Under the pieces are notes generated by a model, which saw only the letters and a program-made list of their open reading frames with translations, was not told the DNA's origin and did not search any database. 38,441 nucleotides of DNA, taken from positions 1 to 38,441 of the forward strand of contig JAKSOW010000016.1 of assembly GCA_024405395.1 (NCBI GenBank). Reading direction: 5' to 3'. Shown here in pieces: positions 25,668 to 33,200 of this stretch (positions are counted from its first letter, which is position 1; each line of letters begins with the position of its first letter). The DNA comes from Kiritimatiellia bacterium. Lineage in GTDB: Bacteria > Verrucomicrobiota > Kiritimatiellia > RFP12 > UBA1067. The translations under genes were made by a program, and so were the position numbers.

Positions 25668-26603
25668 ATGGCAAAAAGGCAGACAGTGCAGGAATGGCTA
25701 TCGTCCAGGCGCGGAAAGAGCAGCGTGAAGGTGCTCTGCGGCATTCGCGGCGTGGGCAAGACGCGGGCATTGGCCGCCTGGCGAGATGACTTGATAGCCG
25801 GGGGATATCCGGAGGAGCGCATTGTCTGCATTGACGCCGAAGAGCCGATCTTGCGCCGTCTGGTGACGGCCGATGACGTCTTGCTCTATTTGTCGACGCA
25901 GTTGCCGCCCTCCGGGCCGGTGACGCTGCTGATTGAGGAGCCGACTTCCTTCCGTGATTATGAAACGGCTTTGGGCGAGCTTCTGGGGCAGCGCCGAATT
26001 GACATCTATCTGACGATTTCTTCGCGACAGCTGGCGACAGGCGGGCTCTCCGATTATCTGCGTGGAGCAGTTGATGTCTATGAGCTCGTTCCGCCCAAAG
26101 AGGGCAGCTCTGGGCTGGATGAAGCCTCTTCGCGCGCGCGATGGAACGAGATATTGTTGCGTGATGTGTTGCCGGCACGGGGCGTGGGAGAGGCCAATAT
26201 CGCCGAGCGTCTGGCGGCTTATCTGGTGGATTCGGTGGGTGATCCGATTTCACTGCGTTCGATAGGTTCCGCCATTTCGCCCAAGGACAAGCGTTTTTCG
26301 CCCAATACCATTGAGGCGTACCTTACGGCATTTGAGAATGCCTACGTGCTGGAGCGGTGCTATTTGTGGGACAAGGTCGCGGAAGAGCCGTTCAAGCGCG
26401 AATACCGGGTCTTCTTCATGGATCCGGCTCTCTGCCGCGCCCGATTCGGCATAGCGCCTGATTTCGAGCGCCGAACCGCGATGAACGAGGAATGGCTGGC
26501 GCTACGTGCCCAATATGAACATGTCTATTTGACCCGAGATGAAAAAAAAGGTGGTCGACTGGTCTTCATGGGGCGTGACGGCGTGCGCCGCCGCAGTCTG
26601 TAA
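25668..26603 (+). CDS. P-loop ATPase (AAA_14-like)
   Basis: 311 residues from ATG 25668; an in-frame ATG at 25650 lies upstream of the predicted transcript start. GIRGVGKTRALAAW (~residues 25-38) is the Walker A motif and VTLLIEEPTSF (~85) the Walker B. A sensor-like ISSRQLATGGLSDYLRG follows, as in the AAA_14 plus DUF4143 ATPases. The C-terminal part resembles the DUF4143 start (LRDVLPARGV, FSPNTIEAYLTAFENAYVLERCYLWD) but is shorter than usual. Its biochemical role is unknown in this broad family. It shares the intergenic operator with the PEP-CTERM-like gene. A strong terminator follows. Confidence 0.72.
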   Translation: MAKRQTVQEWLSSRRGKSSVKVLCGIRGVGKTRALAAWRDDLIAGGYPEERIVCIDAEEPILRRLVTADDVLLYLSTQLPPSGPVTLLIEEPTSFRDYETALGELLGQRRIDIYLTISSRQLATGGLSDYLRGAVDVYELVPPKEGSSGLDEASSRARWNEILLRDVLPARGVGEANIAERLAAYLVDSVGDPISLRSIGSAISPKDKRFSPNTIEAYLTAFENAYVLERCYLWDKVAEEPFKREYRVFFMDPALCRARFGIAPDFERRTAMNEEWLALRAQYEHVYLTRDEKKGGRLVFMGRDGVRRRSL

Positions 26604-26656
26604 CGGGACACCGAATCCGCAATCCTTACATATATATTGTCTTGGCTGAAGCCGTC

Positions 26657-26692
26657 ACCCCCTCATCTGTTCGCAGATGGGGGTTTGTTTTT
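26657..26692 (+). terminator. Intrinsic terminator after the ATPase gene
   Basis: ACCCCC-TC-ATCTG and CAGATGGGGGT pair through 11 bp with a 2-base bulge, closed by a TTCG tetraloop, and are followed by TTTGTTTTT. This is a strong rho-independent terminator about 55 bases after the stop. Confidence 0.88.
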
Positions 26693-26906
26693 GCATGCAA
26701 GGCATTGTCTTGAGTCGACCAATCACTATGGCCGCTTCTCCCGATTACCTTAAGGGAATTTTCGTGAATGGAGATGAAGAGGCAGGACGAGAAAGTGCAG
26801 TGAAGGCAGTTCTGCATACACTGACGAAAAGGCAAAACGTGCAATATGTCGTCGTGTGATGTCATTGTTTCGTTTATGGCTTGATTGAAGCCATTGGAAA
26901 AGGATT
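26693..26906. other. Intergenic stretch without a supported gene
   Basis: Short open frames of 60-79 codons occur on both strands but lack a ribosome binding site, family resemblance or consistent codon use. The sequence is moderately AT-rich. Apart from the terminator on its left and operator C on its right I see nothing definable. Confidence 0.5.
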
Positions 26907-26926
26907 TTGTTCATATTTTTGGACAA
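26907..26926. promoter_or_regulatory. Dyad operator, site C
   Basis: TTGTTCA-TATTTT-TGGACAA, one mismatch from the perfect dyad. The spacer is identical to that of site D. Exactly 25 bases separate it from the -10 at 26952, the same as at site D and at site B on the minus strand. Confidence 0.82.
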
Positions 26927-26951
26927 GGACAAGGGGCGGCGACTTAAGTTG

Positions 26952-26957
26952 TATACT
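26952..26957 (+). promoter_or_regulatory. -10 element of the first secreted-protein operon
   Basis: TATACT followed by ATG, matching the arrangement at 29376 base for base in spacing. The -35 position lacks a consensus hexamer. Transcription would start near 26964, about 25 bases before the ATG. Confidence 0.65.
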
Positions 26958-26988
26958 ATGCCCCGATTGCCCGAACGAAGGATTGAAA

Positions 26989-27780
26989 ATGACGAAAAAC
27001 ATCAAGAAAATGCTTGCGACCGCCCTGGTGCTCTTGGGCGTGGCGGTTGTTGGCGCTGCGCAGGACGATGCGCTGATTGCTTTTTCGACAAAGGGTCCCG
27101 ATTCCTATGCCGATGGTACGCCTGTTCTTGAAGGTGAGGTCTATGCGATCGTGTGGGCGCGAAACGGCTCTACGTTCCAGGGCGTTGATCTGAATGGCCA
27201 GGTTGTGGATGCCGCCAACAATGAAGTGATCGTGGCGTTGCCGCTCGCGAAGGCCAAGCGCAACGGCGATGTGCATTGTCCGCTGACGCTTTTCCAGATT
27301 GACGCGTCCTTTGCCGCCGCCCATGCGGATGGCGAGTTTTCGTTGGTGCTCTTCGATACGCGCGTGGCGGATGGCCAGGGCGGCCTCAAGGTGTCCGGCA
27401 ACGCGCATCAGGTGCAGGGGTGGGGCGAAGTCGCCAAGAGCCGTGTGAAGGCGATCGGCGCCAGCCTCGTCGCCCTTACGAATGTGGGTGACGCCAATGG
27501 TACGATTGCGGCGAATGCCACGGCGGTACCGGCGGACGAGACGATTGCGCAGCCCAAGATCACGGGCATCAGCGTGGCCAACGGCTTTGTCAAACTTACG
27601 GTGGCGTGCACGGATCCGCGTCTCCTCTACAATGTGGCGGCGGGCGATGCGCCCAACCGCCTGACCAATCGCCACGCGGCCCCGGCCCCGATTCAGGGCG
27701 GCAAGGTGCGGATGCGCGAAGTGATCGTCGTCCTGCCGATCCGCGACGACCAGAAGTTCTTCAAGATTGTGCGTAACTGA
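26989..27780 (+). CDS. Small secreted protein, paralog of 29413
   Basis: 263 residues from ATG 26989, with GAAGGA upstream; an upstream in-frame start is excluded because it precedes the promoter. KKMLATALVLLGVAVVGAAQ is a signal peptide. The mature protein begins DDALIAFSTKGPDSYADGTPV and has a beta-rich first half (YAIVWARNG, GVDLNGQVVD, CPLTLFQIDASFAAAHADGEFSLVLFDTRVA). The second half (ITGISVANGFVKLTVACTDPRLLYNVAAG ... FFKIVRN) has the look of a C-terminal domain for reporting or anchoring. I do not know the family. About two thirds of residues match the paralog at 29413 by eye. No PEP-CTERM signal is present. Confidence 0.82.
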   Translation: MTKNIKKMLATALVLLGVAVVGAAQDDALIAFSTKGPDSYADGTPVLEGEVYAIVWARNGSTFQGVDLNGQVVDAANNEVIVALPLAKAKRNGDVHCPLTLFQIDASFAAAHADGEFSLVLFDTRVADGQGGLKVSGNAHQVQGWGEVAKSRVKAIGASLVALTNVGDANGTIAANATAVPADETIAQPKITGISVANGFVKLTVACTDPRLLYNVAAGDAPNRLTNRHAAPAPIQGGKVRMREVIVVLPIRDDQKFFKIVRN

Positions 27781-27787
27781 TTCCACA

Positions 27788-28447
27788 ATGAGAGCCCTCG
27801 CTGTAATATTGGTTATCTTCTTGACATCTGCATGCATGTTGCATGCAGATGTGGGGGATAATCTTATCGTATGGATGGTGGCTGATCCTTTGATTGAGGA
27901 AGTTAACGGGGGGGAGCCGGTCAAAATGGCCGACCTCTTCGGGCGTGGAGGCGAAGCCGAGGGTGTTGGGGTTAATGCTGTTCGCGTGAAGATGACGGGC
28001 GCAGACGGCATGATGACATACCTTAATCTCGACAGCGAGGAAGGTTGGCAATCGTGGGTTGAATTGCCGGGACTTGAGAAGCGGGGTGGAACGTGGACTG
28101 AAGTTTGGAGCGCAGGCCCGACATTTGCTGATATCTCTGGATATACGGCCACAGCAGGCGATGCCTCGTTGTCTTTCATGATTGAAATTGGAAACTATTC
28201 GAATGATGGAAATTGGATTGTATTGGCAATTTCAGAGTCAGCAACTCTGGGTGAGTTGAAGTCACAAGGCTATGTGCTCGCAAGTGCGTTGGATATGCAA
28301 CAGGATATTGAGTGGACAGGTGGCCATTACTCGATTCCCGAGCCCACAAGCGGTTTGCTGATTTTGGTCGGTGGTGCGTTGTTGGCCTTGCGGCGAAAGC
28401 GGTGTGCGTACGGCGAGGATGGCTCTAAACGGGAGACTGATGCATGA
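27788..28447 (+). CDS. PEP-CTERM protein
   Basis: 219 residues from ATG 27788, 7 bases after the paralog stop; no ribosome binding site is clear and TTG 27767 is an alternative. MRALAVILVIFLTSACMLHADV is a signal peptide. The C-terminus is a classical PEP-CTERM signal: SIPEPTSG, helix LLILVGGALLAL, basic RRKR. An extra tail of about 14 residues (CAYGEDGSKRETDA) follows the basic patch, which is unusual. The middle is Gly/Asp-rich and probably beta-structured. It is a likely exosortase substrate. Codon use is less GC-rich than in the paralogs around it. The stop overlaps the next gene (ATGA). Confidence 0.85.
   Translation: MRALAVILVIFLTSACMLHADVGDNLIVWMVADPLIEEVNGGEPVKMADLFGRGGEAEGVGVNAVRVKMTGADGMMTYLNLDSEEGWQSWVELPGLEKRGGTWTEVWSAGPTFADISGYTATAGDASLSFMIEIGNYSNDGNWIVLAISESATLGELKSQGYVLASALDMQQDIEWTGGHYSIPEPTSGLLILVGGALLALRRKRCAYGEDGSKRETDA
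27824..27852. repeat. Perfect 12-bp inverted repeat inside a coding region
   Basis: ACATCTGCATGC, a 5-base loop ATGTT, then GCATGCAGATGT. It covers codons ~13-22, the end of the signal peptide of the PEP-CTERM gene. The arms match without error. No T-tract follows, so it is not a standard terminator. Confidence 0.8.
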
Positions 28448-28881
28448 AAGACTCGGGATCGATGAGGCGGACGTCCAAGAGCGACTTACAGCCCAAGCCG
28501 GAGGTACGGGCTCTGGTGGTTGATGACCAGTCTATTGCACGTCTGATTCTGCGATCCTGTCTGAAGAACGTGGGTGTGCACGACACCGTGATGAAAGAGG
28601 ATGCCAAGGAAGCGTTTGACGGTTTGGAGGGCAGTGCCGTCAATGTGATCTTCACCGATATCCAAATGCCGGGTTGGGATGGCCGGCGGTTCGTCTCCGA
28701 GGTGCGTGCCCATCGTAGCTGGTGCCAGTTGCCAGTGGTTGCAGTGAGTTCGCTGAAGGAAGATGAGCTGAATTGGCGAGAATTGGGCTTCTCGGCATAT
28801 ATGCACAAGCCCTTTACGGTTGCCGAACTGAAAGCTGTACTCGATAAGGTGTTACCCACGTATGTAGCTTCCGCGTGCTGA
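28444..28881 (+). CDS. Stand-alone receiver (CheY-like) response regulator
   Basis: 145 residues, ATG overlapping the PEP-CTERM stop (ATGA). After a ~20-residue basic leader the sequence RALVVDDQSIARLILRSCL opens a receiver domain with the acidic pair DD. FTDIQMPGWDG contains the phosphoacceptor Asp (about D77), VAVSSLKEDE the conserved Ser/Thr position and YMHKPFTVAEL the Lys. There is no output domain. It may take phosphate from the Hpt protein or hybrid kinase of the exosortase operon and act by protein contact. Coupling of a cytosolic receiver to an exported PEP-CTERM protein is unusual. Confidence 0.9.
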   Translation: MKDSGSMRRTSKSDLQPKPEVRALVVDDQSIARLILRSCLKNVGVHDTVMKEDAKEAFDGLEGSAVNVIFTDIQMPGWDGRRFVSEVRAHRSWCQLPVVAVSSLKEDELNWRELGFSAYMHKPFTVAELKAVLDKVLPTYVASAC

Positions 28882-28903
28882 GTGTGCCTGCGGAAATCGC
28901 CAA

Positions 28904-28985
28904 GGGTCTCATAAATCCCCTCAATAGGTCTCAGAATTCCCTAGCATGGGTCTCAAAAATCCCTTTTAAGGGTCTCAAAATTCCC
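28904..28985. repeat. Four tandem repeats with a 22-bp period
   Basis: Units start at 28904, 28926, 28948 and 28970. The 16-base core is GGGTCTCA-N-AA-N-TCCC (unit 2 begins AGG), separated by 6 variable bases. Each core is an imperfect dyad (GGG...CCC). The period is exactly 22 in all three steps. Candidates are a cooperative protein-binding array or the end of a lost IS21-type element; neither can be decided here. Confidence 0.85.
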
Positions 28986-29014
28986 CCTCCCAAGGCAATC
29001 CACTGTGCGATGCC

Positions 29015-29069
29015 TGCGGCATTTATGCGGCGCTAATGCGGCGCTTTTGCGGCACTTATGCGGCATTTG
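29015..29069. repeat. Five tandem repeats with an 11-bp period
   Basis: TGCGGC starts at 29015, 29026, 29037, 29048 and 29059, followed each time by five variable bases (ATTTA, GCTAA, GCTTT, ACTTA, ATTTG). The period is exactly 11. The array begins 29 bases after the 22-bp array and is not part of any supported reading frame. Confidence 0.88.
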
Positions 29070-29330
29070 TCAAATCATAATTGTTATTCTTTGAAACATA
29101 TCGCGCAAATCATGAATATTAGGGGGTGCTGGTGGAGAATGGCCGTGGACTGTCCTGCGTGTGGCGCATGAAGTACCGATTAATGGAAGGAGCCAAATAC
29201 GTGGAAGAGCCGTTTTGGGGGGAGATGTCTGCCGATCGGGTGAACAAATGATTTTTCATATATGACTTTATTCATGGAATTATACTTGTTATGTAATTTA
29301 TGGCGGTAAAAAGTGGGGGCTGATGCCAAT
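29070..29330. other. AT-rich intergenic stretch without a supported gene
   Basis: This part of the 531-base gap is AT-rich at both ends. It includes one isolated operator half-site TGAACAA (29241-29247) and a 27-codon frame (29168-29251) that I do not consider supported. No tRNA, terminator or clear promoter is seen apart from those listed. Confidence 0.5.
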
Positions 29331-29350
29331 TTGTTCATATTTTTGAACAG
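29331..29350. promoter_or_regulatory. Dyad operator, site D
   Basis: TTGTTCA-TATTTT-TGAACAG, one mismatch from the perfect dyad, with the same spacer as site C. It ends 25 bases upstream of the -10 at 29376, as at sites C and B (minus). Confidence 0.85.
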
Positions 29351-29375
29351 TAGGAAAAAGGGCGATCTGAAAGCG

Positions 29376-29381
29376 TATACT
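29376..29381 (+). promoter_or_regulatory. -10 element of the second secreted-protein operon
   Basis: TATACT followed by ATG, identical to the element at 26952. A -35 consensus is absent. Predicted start near 29388, then AAAGGAGGG (29396-29404) and the ATG at 29413, giving a leader of about 25 bases. Confidence 0.68.
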
Positions 29382-29412
29382 ATGTGTTCATTCCGAAAGG
29401 AGGGTTTTGAAT

Positions 29413-30207
29413 ATGCTGAAAAACATCAAGAATATACTGATGGCCGTGCTGGCGCTCCTGGGCGTGGCGGTCGTCCACGCGGCGCAGAACGATGCGCTGA
29501 TCGCGTTTTCCACGAAGGGCCCCGACCGCTATGCCGACGGCACGCCCGTGCAGGTTGGCGAGGCCTATGCCCTCGTGTGGTCCCGCAACGGCTTTGAATT
29601 CGCGGGTGTGGACATGAATGGCCAGGCGGTCGACCCGGCCAACAACGCGGTGGTGGTGGCGCTGCCCCTCGCGAAGGCGAAGCGCAATGGCGACGTGCAC
29701 TGCCCGCTGACGCTCTTCCAGATCGACGAGGCGTTCGCGGCGGCCCACGCCGACGGCACGTTCGCGCTGGTGCTGCTGGATACGCGTGTCGCGGGCGCGA
29801 ACGGTGCGCTCGTCGCGACCGGCAAGCTCGGCCAGGTGAACGGCTGGGGCTTCGTCGAGAAGAGCCACGTGAAGGCGATGGGCGGCTCGCTCGTCGCGGC
29901 GACGAACGCGGGCGACGCGGAGGGCCGCGCGCAGACGACGGCGACGAGTGCGGTGCCGGAGGGTGAAGACATCCCGCAGCCGAAGATCACTGGTATCAAA
30001 CTGCAGGGCGACTACGTGGTGCTGACGGTGACGGGCACGAGCCCGCGCCTCCTCTACAACATCGCCGCCGGCGCGAAGCCGGGCCACCACGCGACGCGCC
30101 ACGCGGCGGCGTGCGCGGTGCCGGGCCACGCGAACCGCGGCCACGAGATCACGATCGTCGCGCCGAAGGTCGCCGGACAGAACTTCTTCCAGGTTGTGAG
30201 GAACTGA
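29413..30207 (+). CDS. Small secreted protein, paralog of 26989
   Basis: 264 residues from ATG 29413, 8 bases after AAAGGAGGG; TTG 29407 is too close to that site. KNILMAVLALLGVAVVHAAQ is a signal peptide. The mature part NDALIAFSTKGPDRYADGTPV, GDVHCPLTLFQIDEAFAAAHADG and the C-terminal PRLLYNIAAGAKPG ... FFQVVRN follow the paralog closely, but the codons are far more GC-rich at third positions. Function unknown. It is 22 bases upstream of the giant surface protein gene, so the two are probably one operon. Its paralog likewise precedes a PEP-CTERM gene, suggesting a role tied to large exported proteins. Confidence 0.85.
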   Translation: MLKNIKNILMAVLALLGVAVVHAAQNDALIAFSTKGPDRYADGTPVQVGEAYALVWSRNGFEFAGVDMNGQAVDPANNAVVVALPLAKAKRNGDVHCPLTLFQIDEAFAAAHADGTFALVLLDTRVAGANGALVATGKLGQVNGWGFVEKSHVKAMGGSLVAATNAGDAEGRAQTTATSAVPEGEDIPQPKITGIKLQGDYVVLTVTGTSPRLLYNIAAGAKPGHHATRHAAACAVPGHANRGHEITIVAPKVAGQNFFQVVRN

Positions 30208-30229
30208 GCATTTTATGAGGAGCAGAAAC

Positions 30230-33200
30230 ATGAGAAAGTCATCCCTGTCGATTGTGTTCGCGGCACTTGCGTGCTGCGGTTTCGTGTTTAACGCACAGGC
30301 GGCGCGCTATGCAAAGTTGACTGTTACTGCTGGCGAAGGAGGTACTGTTGCGGCGAGCCAGAGCAAAAACAGCGCTGGAACCTATGGAAAGACGGCCACA
30401 ACGTCTCCAAGCTACACGAGTAACTATGGCAACCCCAGTTTGTTCACGACATACGCGTTTGCCAAGGCCGATACGGACTATGTGTTTATGGGGTGGTCAG
30501 AAAGCAAAGGGGGAACTGTGACGTCGACGGATAATCCGCTGACTGTTACGATTTCTGTCTCAAATTCAAACAACACATCGGGGAAGGCCGCTCAAGCCGC
30601 TCGTTACGCCAACTTTGCGAAGGCCGTCTGCAAGGTCGATTCTAAGCCGTATGCGGATGTTCAGCAGGCAATGAACGACATCCAGAACGGACAGACGCTC
30701 ACGCTGCTGGCCGACTTCCCGATTCCGATGGAGGTGCCGATCGCAAAGAACATCACGATCGACGGCAATGGTCACACGCTGACGCGCACGTCCGCGACCG
30801 CCAAGTTGACGATCTCCGCTGCTGTCACGCTGAAGAACATCACGGTCGATGGCCAGAATCTGGTTTCGCAGAACGCGCTGTTCGACGTGACGTCGGCGGG
30901 TACGCTGACGGTGCAGAACGGCGCGGTCATCAAGGACTGCAAGGCGACGTCCGGGAACGGCGGTGCGATTCTCAACGCCGGCACGGTCAAGATCGCAGGC
31001 GGTACGATTTCGGGTTGTTCGACGACGGGCCTGGGCGGTGCGATCTACAACAATGCCGGCACGATCACGATGACGGCCGGCACGATCGACGGCTGCTCGA
31101 GCAATGGCGGCGGTGCGATCAACCAGCAGGGGAACGGCACGACGACGATTTCGGGCGGCACGGTGAAGAACTGCACGGCCGGTACGGGCAACTCGGGCGG
31201 CGTCGCGCGCATCGTCGGCGGCACGTTCACCATCACGGGCGGTACGTTCACGGGGAACAAGAGCACGTCGAGCTCCGGCGGCGGCGCGTTCTTCCTCAAC
31301 ACGGGCACGCTGAACATCAGCGGTGGCACGATCACCGGCAACACGGTGACGGGTGCGAACGCGACGGGTGGCGCGATCTACTGCTACAGGAACATGACGG
31401 CCCTCAACTTGAGCGGTTCGCCGAAGATCACGGGTAACACGAACGCGAAGGGCGAGGCGGACAATATTGCCGTCAACGACCAGACGGCGAAGGTGGTCCA
31501 GTCCGGAAATTTGACGTCGGGCGCGGAGATCGGCATCCACTTCCCGGCCGAGGATCCGGATGGGGTTGTTTTTGGTGCCACGACTTCCTCCTACACGGGT
31601 GCGGAGAAGTTCTTCTATGACGGCGACACGACGCTGACGGGCGTGAAGCAGGGCACGGCGCTCGCGTGGCCGGTGCGCGCGGTCGCGCAGATCGGCGCCA
31701 CGAAGTATCGCACCCTGGCGGAGTCCGTGGCCGCCGCGAAGGACGGCGACACGATCGAGCTCCTGACGAACGTCAAGCTCGACGCGGACGTGACGATCGA
31801 CAAGAACGTCACGCTCACCTCGGCCGCGGGCAAGAGCTACACGCTCACGCGTACGGCGGACACGCAGCTCAATGTCGCGACGGGGGCACTCACGCTGACG
31901 AACCTTGCGGTTGACGGTGCGCAGATGGCGGCGACGAAGCCGCTCGTGAACGTGGCCGCGGGGGCGACGCTCAATTTGACGACGGGTGCGCGCGTGACGA
32001 GCGCGACGGCGGGCGGCATCGCGGCCGCCGGCACGGTCAACGTTTCGGGGAATCCGGTTGTCACGGGCAACACGGCGGCGGGCAAGGCGAGCGATCTCGT
32101 CCCCGCGTCGGCAAATGTCCTGAACCTCGTCGGCGACTTCACGGGCTCGATCGGCGTCCTGTGGCCGCGGGACGTGGCGGGCAAGGAGCTTTCGGGCCGT
32201 CCGTTCGGCGCGGCGACGACGTTCGCGGGTGCGGAGAAGTTCTTCTTCGACGGCCAGTCGGGCGTCATGGGTGCGATTTCCGAAGACGGGCGTCTCGCCT
32301 GGCCGGAGATCAAGGAAGAGGTCATCCCGATGGGCGATGACGCCGTCGTCTATGAAGGGGCATCGTCGGCGACGACGCTCCCCGATGGTGATGTCGTGCT
32401 CGTCTTCGACGATCCGTCGAAGCTCAATACCTTCACGCTGCCGAAGAACGCCAAGGCGCGCATCCTCGTCGTCGGCGGCGGCGGTGCGGGCGGTTCGATC
32501 GGCATGGACGTCAATGGCGCGGCCGGCGGCGGCGGTGCGGGCGGCTTCATCGACCGCGAGCAGACGCTGGATCCGGGGACGTACACGGTCCAGCTCGGCG
32601 CGGGCGGCAAGCGCGTGCAGACGGTGGTGCAGTCCTGGGTCGGCGATGACGGCGACTACTCCTGCATCAAGCTGGTCGATGACATCGTCGCGCTCGCGAA
32701 GGGCGGCGGCGGCGGCGGTACCGTCAAGATCGGCGGCAACGGAACGGAAGGCGGTTCCGGCGGCGGCGGCGCCTGGTACGGCAAGGCCCTCGTGGGCGGT
32801 CTCGGCACGGAAGGCCAGGGACGTGCCGGCGGTACGCCGCAGGATCAGGACCACGGCGGCGGCGGCGGTGGCGCGGCCATGGCCGGCGGCGTGAATGGCA
32901 CGGCCGGTACGGGCAAGACGAGCGACATCACGGGTGAGGTGGTGACATACGCGCAGGGTGGCCGCGGCGGCGACAAGGCGGATGCCGCGTACGAGGCGAA
33001 GGCCGGCGCGGGCGCGGGCTTCGGCGGCGACGGTGCGGTCAAGGGCTTCGGCGGCGCGGGCGCGGATGGTCTCGTGATCGTGCGCATCCACAAGCTCTTC
33101 GACTATGTCAAGGTTCCCTATCCCGAATATGTGGATGACTTCGTCTGGGAGTCGGGGAAGACGCGCACGGCCTTCGATCTCAACGCGCAGAACGCAGAAT

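Noticed and set aside
26677-26859. 60-codon plus-strand frame after the ATPase terminator
   Set aside because: It begins inside the terminator region, lacks a ribosome binding site and shows no family resemblance.
28904-29069. CRISPR array
   Set aside because: Spacers of only 5-6 bases and no cas genes; the periods of 22 and 11 bp are far too short.
29241-29247. Fifth dyad operator at TGAACAA
   Set aside because: Only one half-site; the position 13 bases upstream does not match TTGTTCA.
29168-29251. 27-codon frame starting MKYRLMEG in the 28.9-29.4 kb gap
   Set aside because: AT-rich context, no convincing ribosome binding site and no recognisable motif; too short to support.
28904-29330. 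Complete insertion sequence
   Set aside because: No transposase frame and no matching opposite terminus are visible, so at most a solo end could remain.
17757-29381. Sigma-54 promoters as in some PEP-CTERM systems
   Set aside because: The promoters found have TATAAT/TATACT -10 elements; I saw no GG-N10-GC -24/-12 pair at the same places.
28882-29412. Replication origin, suggested by iteron-like repeats plus AT-rich DNA
   Set aside because: No dnaA, dnaN, rep or parAB gene and no DnaA-box cluster nearby; kept only as a repeat array.
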